A stretch of DNA of 64,000 nt from an uncultured Verrucomicrobiota bacterium (GCA_903907925.1 CAIVQB010000085.1:1-64000), one strand, 5' to 3'; positions 1 to 9,911 are shown, counted from the stretch's first letter. The notes: generated by a model not told the origin, from the sequence alone. Numbers and translations: made by a program.

Positions 1-103
1 ACCGGCGAGGATGGAAAGGGACTTCAAGAGACGCATATGGAGTAAGTGGTGGTGAAAAGCTAGTGATGCCCGGCGGTCAGGCAAGCACGGAGTTTACCGT
101 TGT

Positions 104-1273
104 TCACGATGCGGCACGTTTCTCGGCGAGCCGTTCCTGGCGTTCCCACCACCAGGCGATGATGACGCTGATTTCGTAAAGCAGGTGCAGCGGCAGGAAC
201 ATCAGCACCATGGTCAGGGGGTTTCCGTCGGGCGTGATGAACCCGGCCAGGGTCAATCCGGCGACCACCCAGTACATGCGGAACTTGGACAGTTTGGCGG
301 CGTCCAGGATGCCGATCTTGACCAACGTCAACAGCACCAGCGGGAGTTCGAAGCTGATCCCCATGCCCAGCAGGAACCAGCACATGAAGCTGATGTACTC
401 GGACGCCCGCCAGGTGTCGGACCGGAACCCCAGCCAGTTGGCGAAGCCCACCGTGGTGCTGAGGGTGATGATCATCATCACGAAATAGCAGAAGGCGACG
501 CCAGCCAGGAACAGGCCCGAGGCGAATCCCGACACCTTGTAGAGAAACCGCTTTTCGTGGATGTGCAGGGCCGGAAGGATGAACTGGCCCAGAAAGAGAA
601 TGACGAACGGCGCGCTCAGCGTGAATCCCCCGTAAATCGCGATCTGGATCGCCACGGTGAAGGCCTCACCCGGGCTGAGCACCGCCAGTGAGGTTTGCAT
701 CCCGTCGGTCGCCGCTTTGGGGGGAGTGAGATCCGGCACCACCGCCAAAACGGTGTTGGTTCCAATGGTGACCGGCGCCAACCGCAGGAAAACATCGCGG
801 TTGTCCTTGTTGGTGGCCGATCCCTCGACCCGAAAAATGTTGAGAAACCGGTCGGTGATCGATTTGGGGCCGTGATCGTTGCCCACGGCGGATTCGTCGG
901 GATGGAAGAGCTCCCGGACCCGATCCATGATGGGTTTCGGAGGCGTCAATCCGTTGGTCCCGGATCCGGCCGGACGAAAAATGGGGAAGTCCTTCGCGTC
1001 GAACTTCGCAAGAACATTGGTTCCCAGCGTCAGCACGATCTGGGACTCATCCGATGTCCGCATCGAGTTGGCCTTGTCCAGCGGCCACTTCAGGAGGCCG
1101 ATGATGAAGTCACTGGCGCTGAGACAGACGATGATGCCGATCAGAATGGCGGCAGCGCATTTGATCAGCGTCCAGCGAAGATCTTCCAGGTGTTCCAGGA
1201 AGCTCTTAACCGGGCCGCCCCCCTCCTCTTCCGAGGCCGGTTCGGGCGGCAGGACCTCCAACTCATCGGACAT
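104..1273 (-). CDS. tatC: Sec-independent protein translocase TatC with an enlarged loop after TM1
   Basis: FLEHLEDLRWTLIK N-terminus, multiple TM segments, follows two TatA/B genes. Confidence 0.93.
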   Translation of the reverse strand: MSDELEVLPPEPASEEEGGGPVKSFLEHLEDLRWTLIKCAAAILIGIIVCLSASDFIIGLLKWPLDKANSMRTSDESQIVLTLGTNVLAKFDAKDFPIFRPAGSGTNGLTPPKPIMDRVRELFHPDESAVGNDHGPKSITDRFLNIFRVEGSATNKDNRDVFLRLAPVTIGTNTVLAVVPDLTPPKAATDGMQTSLAVLSPGEAFTVAIQIAIYGGFTLSAPFVILFLGQFILPALHIHEKRFLYKVSGFASGLFLAGVAFCYFVMMIITLSTTVGFANWLGFRSDTWRASEYISFMCWFLLGMGISFELPLVLLTLVKIGILDAAKLSKFRMYWVVAGLTLAGFITPDGNPLTMVLMFLPLHLLYEISVIIAWWWERQERLAEKRAAS

Positions 1274-1291
1274 GCCAGGGTGAGACCGGGA

Positions 1292-1567
1292 TCAAGCCGG
1301 TGGCGTGCCCGACGGCGTGGAAGCAGAATGGGAAACGGTGTCGGTCGCCGGCTTCGGGCTCGGCGGCGGATTGGTGACCGGCGGCTCATGGACCGCGCGT
1401 TCCAACTCGTCCTGTACATCGCGGGACGCCTTCTTGAATTCCTTAATGCCGGTGCCGACGCCCTTCATCAGTTCGGGAACCTTCTTGGCTCCGAACAGGA
1501 TCAGAACCACAACGGCGATAACAAGAATCTCGGTCGAACCGAGCATCGAGAAAAGTAGAGTGTTCAT
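1292..1567 (-). CDS. TatA/TatB family twin-arginine translocase subunit
   Basis: [46 protein letters not shown]; start trimmed from track ORF to ATG at 1567. Confidence 0.9.
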   Translation of the reverse strand: MNTLLFSMLGSTEILVIAVVVLILFGAKKVPELMKGVGTGIKEFKKASRDVQDELERAVHEPPVTNPPPSPKPATDTVSHSASTPSGTPPA

Positions 1568-1654
1568 CAGAAATGCCCCTGCGGGCGGTAAAACAGGATG
1601 GAGGAGTTGGCAAACGACGGGCCCCAACCCGTCACAGCGACATCGGCGAAAACT

Positions 1655-1840
1655 TTATTTGGGTTCGGGATCGTGATCGTCTTTGGCGGCCTTTTTGAAC
1701 TCACGAACGCCCTGGCCAACCCCCTTCATCAGCTCGGGAATCTTCCGCGCCCCAAACAGGACCACCACCACCACGGCAATGACGATCATCTCGGACGTGC
1801 CGAGCAGGGCGAGAATCGGAATGTTCATGTCGAAGTTCAA
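1655..1840 (-). CDS. tatA: TatA family translocase subunit
   Basis: [40 protein letters not shown]. Confidence 0.9.
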   Translation of the reverse strand: MNFDMNIPILALLGTSEMIVIAVVVVVLFGARKIPELMKGVGQGVREFKKAAKDDHDPEPK

Positions 1841-1931
1841 CGAGGGGGCAACTTACGTCGTCGGAATCGACCGGTAAAGGGGCAAAACCATTCAACCGAA
1901 GCCGGGAGGGATTCCCAAAAAGCCGGGGATA

Positions 1932-1966
1932 GACACGGATTGCACTGATTATCACGGATTCTGGGA
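1932..1966. repeat. Dispersed intergenic repeat (GACACGGATT...CACGGATTC family), copy 1
   Basis: gacacggattgcactgattatcacggattctggga; related sequences at 11829-11872 (inverted) and 14342-14390. Confidence 0.6.
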
Positions 1967-2023
1967 GGTCCGACTCCATCTTCTGTTCATTCGATCCATC
2001 CTGTCAGAATCCGGTCGGGACGC

Positions 2024-2051
2024 AAAAAGCCCCGCCGATCGGGCGGGGCTT
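2024..2051 (-). terminator. Intrinsic terminator downstream of pal
   Basis: Minus strand AGCCCCGCC-CGATC-GGCGGGGCT followed by TTTT. Confidence 0.8.
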
Positions 2052-2083
2052 GAAGAAGGACTACTAAAAATCCGCCAGGCGCC

Positions 2084-2752
2084 TTATTTCAGGCTGCCAC
2101 CCTTGGAGGGCGTCAGCAGGATGAATTCGCCGCGGCGATTCTTCGACCAGGCGGCTTCGTCATGGCCCGGATCAGCGGGGCGATCCTCGCCGTAGCTGAT
2201 GGTGGTGACGCGCTCGCCGGAGATGCCGGCACCGACCACCAGCTCGCGAAGAGCCAGCGCCCGACGCTCGCCGAGCGCCCGGTTGTACTCCTCGGTTCCG
2301 CGCTCATCGCAATGGCCTTCGATCAGCAGGTTATTGTCCGGATGAGATTTAAGGAACTCGATCACGGCGGGAATCTTGGACGATTCCGAGGAATTAAACG
2401 TGGCCTTGTCGAAATAGAAATAGACGGTGTTGGACTTGAAGGTCTCGCGATCCTCGTCCTTTCCGGCACGCGGATCACCGGTCGGCAGCGCGGACGGATC
2501 ACCAGTGCCCAACCCTTTTCCGTTGGTGAGATCGATCGGAGCCGGATTGGTCGCGCCGCCGAACTTGGCACCATTCGGGCCACCGTTGCGAATCGGGCCG
2601 CCGTTGCCCAAATCGCCACCCCCTGGAGCGCCGCTATTGCTCAAGCCTCCCGCTGGAATGGGTGTGATGTGTCCGGGCTTTTTGGTGCAACCAGTAACAA
2701 CCGCGGTGGCGGCAATCAATGCAATGAGACCAAGCTTGGTCAGACGATTCAT
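2084..2752 (-). CDS. pal: Peptidoglycan-associated lipoprotein Pal (OmpA C-terminal domain)
   Basis: Lipobox VTGC; IEGHCDERGTEEYNRALGERRA; downstream of tolB. Confidence 0.92.
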   Translation of the reverse strand: MNRLTKLGLIALIAATAVVTGCTKKPGHITPIPAGGLSNSGAPGGGDLGNGGPIRNGGPNGAKFGGATNPAPIDLTNGKGLGTGDPSALPTGDPRAGKDEDRETFKSNTVYFYFDKATFNSSESSKIPAVIEFLKSHPDNNLLIEGHCDERGTEEYNRALGERRALALRELVVGAGISGERVTTISYGEDRPADPGHDEAAWSKNRRGEFILLTPSKGGSLK

Positions 2753-2779
2753 AAGGGATCCTGAGCGTTCGGGGGGGCG

Positions 2780-3943
2780 CTACCTGGCCCAGCTCGGCTG
2801 GGAGGAACTCCCCGAAATTCGGTTGACATCCTTGACGCGGCGCGTGGGCACGTCAAGCAGCGACAGTCGCCGTGCACCATCTCGTCCGCGCGTAAACACA
2901 ATCGTCCGCGAATTCGGTGCCCACGAGGGATCCTCACCCGCCGTCAACGGCTCGGCCTGTCCTCCCGCCGCCGGCACCACGTAAATCGTGAATTCGCCCA
3001 CCGCGCGGGAGAAGGCGATCCATTTCCCGTCCGGCGACCAGTCGGGTTCGGTGGCCGGAAGGATGCCGCCGGTGGGCAGCTTCCGCATTTCACCGCCGGC
3101 CGCGGGAATCGTGAACAACGCCGCCCGCCCGTCGCGGGTCGACGCAAAACACAGCGTCCGGCTGTCCGGCGACCAACACGGGGACGACTCGGGTTCGAGC
3201 GTGTGGGTCAACTGGCGCAAACCGGACCCATCGACATTGGCCACCCAGAGATCGGGACTGCCCGATTTGCTGAGGATCACGGCTACATGGGTTCCATCCG
3301 GCGAAACGACCGCTCCACTGTTGAGCCCGTTGAATCCAAACACCCGGGTGCGAGTGCCGGTCTGAAGATCGTGGCTGTACACGTCCGGATTTCCCGAGCG
3401 ATAGCTGGTGTAGAACAGCTTCAACTTTCCCGGAACCCAGGCCGGCGACGCGGCAATCGAATGATCTTCAGTGGCCCGGAACGGATTACCGCCGTCGTAG
3501 TCGCTCACGTAGATCTCCTTGGTTCGGCCCTGATCGATCTTGTAGGCGATGCGAGTGCGGGCGATCCCCGGCTGACCAGTCACCGCCTTCACCACGTCAT
3601 CCGCCAGCATGTGGGCTTGAGCACGCGGTGTTCCGCCGGGATAGGCCCGCGCAAACAGGGGATGATGGTTGCCGGTGTCGGTCAGAGTTCCCTGAAGATT
3701 CCCATTGTTGGCACCAGCGACTTCGTATTGCGCGGAGGCTACCGGAACGACGTCGAAGCCGGCCACTTCGAGGTCGAAACGCAGCACCTGACCGGACTCC
3801 CCGGAGAATCCCGTGAGGGCGATGGGAATGGTTTTTTGCGCTCGCTCGCTGATCCGGATCACCCCGGAATCATCGGCCGCATGGATCAGGCTGACCGTGG
3901 TGGCGAGCACCAGGGCCAACCGCGTTGGCAGGGAGAGGTTCAT
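2780..3943 (-). CDS. tolB: Tol-Pal system beta-propeller protein TolB
   Basis: Signal peptide, WD40-like PD40 repeats (PDWSPDGKWIAFS), operon position. Confidence 0.92.
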   Translation of the reverse strand: MNLSLPTRLALVLATTVSLIHAADDSGVIRISERAQKTIPIALTGFSGESGQVLRFDLEVAGFDVVPVASAQYEVAGANNGNLQGTLTDTGNHHPLFARAYPGGTPRAQAHMLADDVVKAVTGQPGIARTRIAYKIDQGRTKEIYVSDYDGGNPFRATEDHSIAASPAWVPGKLKLFYTSYRSGNPDVYSHDLQTGTRTRVFGFNGLNSGAVVSPDGTHVAVILSKSGSPDLWVANVDGSGLRQLTHTLEPESSPCWSPDSRTLCFASTRDGRAALFTIPAAGGEMRKLPTGGILPATEPDWSPDGKWIAFSRAVGEFTIYVVPAAGGQAEPLTAGEDPSWAPNSRTIVFTRGRDGARRLSLLDVPTRRVKDVNRISGSSSQPSWAR

Positions 3944-4923
3944 GTCGAAGAGTCGGCTTCCAGTGTAAATACGATTTTGAAAGTACGTTGGGGATCGGTC
4001 GAGCCCTCGGGCAGCGGGAGCAGTTTGGGATACCGCTGAATGAGGTCCTTGATGGATTGATCCAGATCACGGAACCCGGAGCCTTGGACCACCCGCCAGT
4101 CCGCCAGCCGTCCGTCGCGCGCGATGACGATCTCCACGGTGACCCCGGCCGAGGCCGCGGCAATGGACGTCGGCTTGCGCCAGCGTTCCTTGTAGAAGGC
4201 CGCCAGATACGAGCGGTAGGGAGCATAGGCCTGCCCACCGGGGCCGGGCATTTCGATCTGGGTGGAACCGGAAACGGATTTCCCGACGGCCTCGGCCGCT
4301 CCACCAATCTGGCTGGCCATCTTCTGGCGGTCGGCATTGAGCCGCGCAATCTGGGCGGACCGCGCTTTTCGCCGATTCTCCGCCTCCACCTCGGCCGCGG
4401 CTTCGTCGGCTTCACGTTGCTGGGCGGCCAATTCCGCGCGGTTCAACTTCTTCGGCGCCTCGGTGGTATGAATCGTGTCCGCGGTTTGAATCGGTTTCTT
4501 CGGCTTCTTCTTGATCGCTGGATCGGTGTCCTGCGAATGCAACTCGGGGTTCAACTTGACCTGCGGATCCGCCGGGACCGGTCGGACTTTCAGCGGGGTC
4601 TCCACCTTCTTTTCCACCTTATCGGACTTGTCGGGTTCGGGGTCGGGTTTCTTCGGCTCGGGCTTCGGCTGGGGCTTTGTCTCCGGGATCGGTGCCGGAG
4701 GCTGCGTCGTCTTGGGAAGCGGTGATCGCACCGGAGGTTTGGCGTCAGGATTTCCACCCCCCACCTTGTCGCCGTCGGTCACCTTCAGATCGGTGGGGAT
4801 CATGGTGAGGACCTGCACCGTCGGCGGCGTGGAGGTCCCCTTCGGTGCCAGGAGAAACAGCATCAGGAGCGCGGCGTGGAAGCCGAACGACCCAAACAGA
4901 CACTGTTGTTCGACACGAACCAT
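3940..4923 (-). CDS. TolA/TonB-like energy transducer
   Basis: N-terminal TM, Lys/Pro-rich linker, TonB-like C-terminal domain; 4-nt ATGA overlap with tolB. Confidence 0.8.
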   Translation of the reverse strand: MVRVEQQCLFGSFGFHAALLMLFLLAPKGTSTPPTVQVLTMIPTDLKVTDGDKVGGGNPDAKPPVRSPLPKTTQPPAPIPETKPQPKPEPKKPDPEPDKSDKVEKKVETPLKVRPVPADPQVKLNPELHSQDTDPAIKKKPKKPIQTADTIHTTEAPKKLNRAELAAQQREADEAAAEVEAENRRKARSAQIARLNADRQKMASQIGGAAEAVGKSVSGSTQIEMPGPGGQAYAPYRSYLAAFYKERWRKPTSIAAASAGVTVEIVIARDGRLADWRVVQGSGFRDLDQSIKDLIQRYPKLLPLPEGSTDPQRTFKIVFTLEADSST

Positions 4924-4927
4924 GGGG

Positions 4928-5350
4928 TCACCGGTGCGGTTCCGGTTCGGTGGCGATGTCGAACCGGGTGATACCGTTGCGCTTGCAGATGTCGAGAATG
5001 GTGATCGGCAGCCGGTAGGCCCCGCTGGCGTCGGCCCGAATCCGAACGATCATCTTGGGATTCTTCCGGTATTCAGCGACGAGCAACCGTTCCATTTCGG
5101 CCACCGACTGGAGGCGATGGCCCTTAAAATAGTAGACGCCGGCGGGACTGACCTCGGCCGTCACCCGGTCGGAAAGGTTTCCGGCCTCCTTGGAATCACC
5201 GCCGTTGGGCAGGCGGACACTGATGCTTTGTTCGAGCAGCGGCGTGGTGATGATGAAGATGATCAACAGCACGAACGCCAGATCGAGCAGCGGCGTGATG
5301 TTGATGTCGTTCAACGTCACCAGTTGGTTGCGGGAGGAGAAGCGGCGCAT
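4928..5350 (-). CDS. tolR: ExbD/TolR biopolymer transport protein
   Basis: INITPLLDLAFVLLIIFIITTPLLEQSI. Confidence 0.92.
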   Translation of the reverse strand: MRRFSSRNQLVTLNDINITPLLDLAFVLLIIFIITTPLLEQSISVRLPNGGDSKEAGNLSDRVTAEVSPAGVYYFKGHRLQSVAEMERLLVAEYRKNPKMIVRIRADASGAYRLPITILDICKRNGITRFDIATEPEPHR

Positions 5351-5368
5351 GGGAGTCCTTGGCTCTGT

Positions 5369-7156
5369 TCACCACAAACGCGGCAGGCGGAATCCGGCCC
5401 ACCATAGGGCCCCGCCCGCCACCAGCAACACCACCACCGCGCCCACGATGATGGCCACTACATTGGCCGGGGCGCGATCGGGTCCGGACTTCAGCCGCTC
5501 ACCCACCGACCGCTGGAGCCGGCGACGGCACCGCTCGCAGCGGGCCAGGACCCGGAGATTCCGATGATGGCACCGGCGGCATTCGACGTAGAGATCGGCG
5601 TCACAGGTCTCGCAGAATTCCAGATCCGCCGGGTTTAAGTGTTCGCACTTCTGGCACAAGACTCCCCGGCCCTTTTCGCGGGAATTGTCAAGAAGATCGC
5701 GGTGTTCCGGGGCGGTTCCCCGGCAGCCGGCGCATTCCGTGACCACCGCGGGACGGGTGGTGTGGCATTCGGGACATTCGACGAACAGGGCCCGGCCACA
5801 GGTCTCACAGGCGTCGAGCCCAGTCGGGTTCAGATGATCGCAGCCGGCACACAAAACGGCCCGTCCCTTCGGTCCCGATTCCAATTGAGCGAGCGCCCGG
5901 GCCCGCTCCTTCGCTTCACAGGCGGTACATTCCACCCGCACGGCCGGTTTCTCCCGGTCGCAATTCGGGCAGATGTCGAACAGGGCCTCCTGACAGGTTT
6001 CGCATTCCCGCAAGCCAAGCGGATTCAGGTGCTCGCAGTGGGCGCAGAGGATTCCGCGGCCCGCCGGACGCAATTCCTCCGCGGTCAGGGGCTGGGGTTT
6101 CGATTGCGGTTGCGGATCAGGCGGCCTGAGGGCGGCCAGCGAGGCGCAGGACAAACATCGGCTGGAATTGCGCGCCTTGGATTTTCCACACCGTTTGCAG
6201 GTCTCGAACAGTGCGGAATTGCAGGTTTCACAGACCTCGAGACCTCGAGGATTCAAATGATCGCATTTGGCGCACAAGACGCCACGACCCGACGGACGGG
6301 CTTCGATCAACACCGGTACCGGGGGTGCCGCCAGCGGATGGCAGACCGGGCATTGCTCCAGCACCTGCGGCCGGGGAGTACTGCACTTTTTGCACACCAC
6401 AAACAGCGGTGAATTGCAGGTCTCACACTTCTCCAAACCCTGGGGATTCAAGTGTTCGCATTGGGCGCAAAGGACGCCACGGCCGGCCTTCCCGACCGGG
6501 GCCAGATCGACGATCCGGGGAAGTTCCGGCGGTTGGCAGGACGGGCAGTTCCGCTGATTTCGCGGACGGGATTTGCCACAATTGCGGCACACGGAAAACA
6601 GCGCGCGGTGACACACCTCGCATTCCGCGATTCCGGATGGATTCAGGTGATCACATTCGGAACACAGGACCCCGCGGCCCGCAGGCAGGGCCATGGCCGG
6701 TGCCGGGGTCAGATTTCGACGACGACGGGCCGTTTCGCAGTTCGGACAGGTCTTGATGACCTTGGGGCGGCGTTCACCACAATCAGCGCATTCCACGTAC
6801 AACGCATCACCGCAGCGTTCACACGTCTCCGACCCGGCCGGACTGAGCCGGTCGCAACGCTGACACAGCACCGCCTTTCCCCGCGGGGCATCGGTGGGGG
6901 CCGGCAGTTCCGGAACCACCACCGGCGGCTCGCAAACCACACAACGCCGGGTGACCCGGGCCTTGGGGGTGCCGCATTCGGGGCAGTCCTCGTACAACTC
7001 GGTGCCACAATTCAGGCAACGCTCGGTCCCCACCGGGCTGAGGGTCTCGCACTTGCCACAAAGCACGGCCGGACCGGCCGGACCAGTGATCGGTTCGAAT
7101 CCCTCCCGGTGCCTCCGACGGCGCGAGGATTTCCGACTTGTCTGCGGATCACTCAT
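5369..7156 (-). CDS. Octa-repeat double zinc-ribbon protein with C-terminal TM anchor
   Basis: Eight ~50-60 aa repeats GRGVLCxxCxHLNPxGLxxCETCxxxLFxxCxxCxxxxxxxxxxCxxC, then VVAIIVGAVVVLLVAGGALWWAGF; ATGAGTGA overlap with tolQ. Confidence 0.9.
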   Translation of the reverse strand: MSDPQTSRKSSRRRRHREGFEPITGPAGPAVLCGKCETLSPVGTERCLNCGTELYEDCPECGTPKARVTRRCVVCEPPVVVPELPAPTDAPRGKAVLCQRCDRLSPAGSETCERCGDALYVECADCGERRPKVIKTCPNCETARRRRNLTPAPAMALPAGRGVLCSECDHLNPSGIAECEVCHRALFSVCRNCGKSRPRNQRNCPSCQPPELPRIVDLAPVGKAGRGVLCAQCEHLNPQGLEKCETCNSPLFVVCKKCSTPRPQVLEQCPVCHPLAAPPVPVLIEARPSGRGVLCAKCDHLNPRGLEVCETCNSALFETCKRCGKSKARNSSRCLSCASLAALRPPDPQPQSKPQPLTAEELRPAGRGILCAHCEHLNPLGLRECETCQEALFDICPNCDREKPAVRVECTACEAKERARALAQLESGPKGRAVLCAGCDHLNPTGLDACETCGRALFVECPECHTTRPAVVTECAGCRGTAPEHRDLLDNSREKGRGVLCQKCEHLNPADLEFCETCDADLYVECRRCHHRNLRVLARCERCRRRLQRSVGERLKSGPDRAPANVVAIIVGAVVVLLVAGGALWWAGFRLPRLW

Positions 7157-7883
7157 CGTCCTTGAGGAATTCCGTCTCCATGCGCGAGGCCAGGCTCTGG
7201 GCGAAATTGTCCAGTTCCACGGTCAGCACGCGCAGATTATGCACCAGCCAGTTATAACCGAACATCGACGGGATCGCCACCAGCAGACCGGCGACCGTGG
7301 TGATCAACGCCGCGGAAACGCCGGGTGCCATGGCGGCGAGATCAGCCCGGTTTCCGTTGCTGGCCGCCATCGCGACACTCCCGAAGGCGTCCATCACGCC
7401 CCAGACCGTCCCGAGCAGGCCGAGGAAGGGGGATCCGCTGACGGCCACGGCAAGCAGGACCAGGCCGGATTCCAGTTTCAACGCCTCGCGGGAAACGGCG
7501 CCTTCGAGGGCCCGTTTGACGTGCTCCATCATCTTGAGCGAGGCGTGGCGGCGGCGGGTGCCGTCGGCGGTTTGCAGGCTGCCTTGAAGGTCGGTGCACC
7601 CCTCCTGATACACGACAAACAAGGGGCAGCCGTCCACCGGAAGGTGACGGTCGAAGATTCCGAACACCGACTTCTGGGCGCGGAATTCAGCGTCGAAATA
7701 ATGATTGAGCCGGCGGGCCCTCCTCATTTGCAGGGCTTTGGAGGCCATCACCGACCAGGCGAACACCGAAAAAATCATCAGGACCACGATGATGACTTTT
7801 GCCTCCGGGGTGGCCTTCCCCCAGATGTAAGTGAGCCTCATGCCGCTTTCGGCGGCCATCAGAGGCCCGGTAGGCAGGTTCAT
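7149..7883 (-). CDS. tolQ: MotA/TolQ/ExbB proton channel family protein
   Basis: LLGTVWGVMDAFGSVAM...ISAALITTVAGLLVAIPSMFGYNWL type signature; start trimmed to ATG at 7883. Confidence 0.9.
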   Translation of the reverse strand: MNLPTGPLMAAESGMRLTYIWGKATPEAKVIIVVLMIFSVFAWSVMASKALQMRRARRLNHYFDAEFRAQKSVFGIFDRHLPVDGCPLFVVYQEGCTDLQGSLQTADGTRRRHASLKMMEHVKRALEGAVSREALKLESGLVLLAVAVSGSPFLGLLGTVWGVMDAFGSVAMAASNGNRADLAAMAPGVSAALITTVAGLLVAIPSMFGYNWLVHNLRVLTVELDNFAQSLASRMETEFLKDDE

Positions 7884-8012
7884 TTGTATCGTTCGACTCT
7901 TCTCATTGTTTCCAACGCGCACGCCCCGTTTAATGCCCGCCCCCAAGCGGGTCAAAGCTTTTGCAGCACGAACGAAGCGACCTGGAACCGACGCAGGCCG
8001 GCGGACCGGTGT

Positions 8013-8471
8013 TCAACCGGCCTGATTCCGGCGATGAAATCGGAGAAAATCCTTCAACTGATCAGGACGCGAACGCCAGAACTCCACCAGGGATGTGAAG
8101 GCCGCCAGCGTCGCCGGCTTGAGATGATGCTCAATGTCCTCAACCTCCGCGGCGATGGTGTCCGACTCGAGACCGAGTTGCTCGAGCAGGGCCGACAGCG
8201 TCCGGTGACGTTTCTTGATGTGACGCGCCACCGCGCGGCCCTCCGCGGTCAGCGTCAATCCGCGGTACCGTTCGTAGTTTACGAAGCCCCGCGCCGCGAG
8301 CCGGCGGACCATGTTGGAGACTGTCGAACGCCGGAGCCCGAGCGATTCGGCGATGTCGGTGACGCGCGCGTAGCCCTTCGATTCCACAAGCTCGTCAATG
8401 CGCTCCAGGTGGTCCTCGGTGGACTCGGAACGCCGCGCCGCGGCGCGGCGGGAGTTGGAGGCGGATGGCAC
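8013..8471 (-). CDS. mntR: DtxR/MntR family metal-dependent transcriptional regulator
   Basis: EDHLERIDELVESKGYARVTDIAESLGLRRSTVSNMVRRLAARGFVNYERYRGLTLTAEG; GTG start; divergent from porin-mntH. Confidence 0.88.
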   Translation of the reverse strand: MPSASNSRRAAARRSESTEDHLERIDELVESKGYARVTDIAESLGLRRSTVSNMVRRLAARGFVNYERYRGLTLTAEGRAVARHIKKRHRTLSALLEQLGLESDTIAAEVEDIEHHLKPATLAAFTSLVEFWRSRPDQLKDFLRFHRRNQAG

Positions 8472-8545
8472 GTCGCCACAGTAGCGAGCCGGGGGCCCGC
8501 AGGTAAAGCGGCATCCGCCGGGAATGTGCTTGACCCTATCTAATA

Positions 8546-8561
8546 GTTTTACCTATAAAAC
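8546..8561. promoter_or_regulatory. Candidate MntR operator, 16-bp palindrome GTTTTA-CCTA-TAAAAC
   Basis: Perfect 6-bp inverted arms in the mntR/porin divergent intergenic region. Confidence 0.6.
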
Positions 8562-8565
8562 AAAT

Positions 8566-9900
8566 GTGCGGCCCTACAATATTCAGGCGTTGTTGTTTCC
8601 CGGCTTGCTGATCGGAACCGTGGCGGTGGCGGCCGGGGCACCCTCCACGGACGCCGCCGGAGACGAGACCCCGGCACCGTGGAACTGGCATGCCCAGTCC
8701 ACCACCGTCCTCGAGGGGCATTCCCGCTTCACCGCGCCCTACGAAGGCATCCGCAGCCTGCCGGACATCAACGAGGCGCGGGAGACGGTGTCCTTCGATC
8801 TCACCGGCGGGGTGCATCTCTGGGACGGCGCGGCGGCCTTCGCCGATGCCCTGGTCTGGCAGGGATACGGCCTCGGCAACGCGGTCGGGATCGAGGCGTT
8901 TCCCAACGGCGAAGCCTTCCGACTCGGAACCCGACTGCCCAACATCACGATGTCCCGGCTCTTCGTCCGGCAGACGTTCGGTTTCGGCGGCCCGCAGGAA
9001 GCCGTGGAAGATGGACCGCTCCAATTGTCGGGAAAACGCGACGTGTCGCGGCTGACCTTCACCGCCGGCAAAATGAGCGCGAAGGATGTCTTCGACAACA
9101 ACGCCTATGCCAATGATCCCCGCTCGCAGTTCCTCGACTGGTCGCTGATGGCGAACAACGCCTGGGATTTTCCCGCTGACGCCCTGGGCTACATCACCGG
9201 TGCGGTCGCTGAACTCAACCAGCAACGGTGGGCGCTGCGGTACGGCTTCTTCCAAACCCCGCGCCGTTCCAATGGCATGGCGCTCGACCTTTCGGTGCTG
9301 AAAGCCTGGGCGATGGTGACGGAATTCGAATGGCGCTACGCCCTGGGTGAACGTCCGGGAACGCTTCGATTCCTCGGATCGCTGAACCGGGCGGATATGG
9401 GAAGTTACGGAGACGCCGTGGCCGCCGGGACGGTTCCCGCCGATATCACCCTAAGTCGCAGCTACCGGACTCATTTGGGGTTCGGACTCAACTGGGAGCA
9501 GGCGGTCACCCGCGACCTGGGCCTGTTCTCGCGCCTGGGTTGGAGTGACGGCAAGACGGAGGCCTGGCATTTCAACGACGTGGACCGCACGGCCACCGCC
9601 GGCCTCTCCATTCAGGGCACCGGCTGGGGCCGGCCGACCGACACCTTCGGCCTGGGCGGCGGATTCAACGGGATTTCCAGGGTCCACCAGCAATTCCTCG
9701 CCGCCGGTGGCTACGGCATCCTGGCGGGCGATGGAGCGTTGTCCTACGGCTGGGAACAATTCCTCGAAACCTACTACAGCCTCGGCCTCACCCGCTGGCT
9801 GCACGCGAGTGTTCACTACGAGTTCGTCGCCAACCCGGCCTTCAACCGCGATCGCGGTCCGGTGCATGTGTTCGGCGCCCGTGTCCACTTCGAATTCTAG
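8566..9900 (+). CDS. OprB-like carbohydrate-selective porin family outer membrane protein
   Basis: Secreted beta-barrel protein with OprB-like features ending ...[11 protein letters not shown]. Track start 8524 would put the operator inside the ORF, so GTG at 8566 is preferred. Confidence 0.75.
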   Translation: MRPYNIQALLFPGLLIGTVAVAAGAPSTDAAGDETPAPWNWHAQSTTVLEGHSRFTAPYEGIRSLPDINEARETVSFDLTGGVHLWDGAAAFADALVWQGYGLGNAVGIEAFPNGEAFRLGTRLPNITMSRLFVRQTFGFGGPQEAVEDGPLQLSGKRDVSRLTFTAGKMSAKDVFDNNAYANDPRSQFLDWSLMANNAWDFPADALGYITGAVAELNQQRWALRYGFFQTPRRSNGMALDLSVLKAWAMVTEFEWRYALGERPGTLRFLGSLNRADMGSYGDAVAAGTVPADITLSRSYRTHLGFGLNWEQAVTRDLGLFSRLGWSDGKTEAWHFNDVDRTATAGLSIQGTGWGRPTDTFGLGGGFNGISRVHQQFLAAGGYGILAGDGALSYGWEQFLETYYSLGLTRWLHASVHYEFVANPAFNRDRGPVHVFGARVHFEF

Positions 9901-9911
9901 AGCCGCGCCGC

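Noticed and set aside
1-57. Possible C-terminal tail of an upstream plus-strand CDS (...TGEDGKGLQETHME*)
   Set aside because: Only 14 codons visible; cannot be supported.
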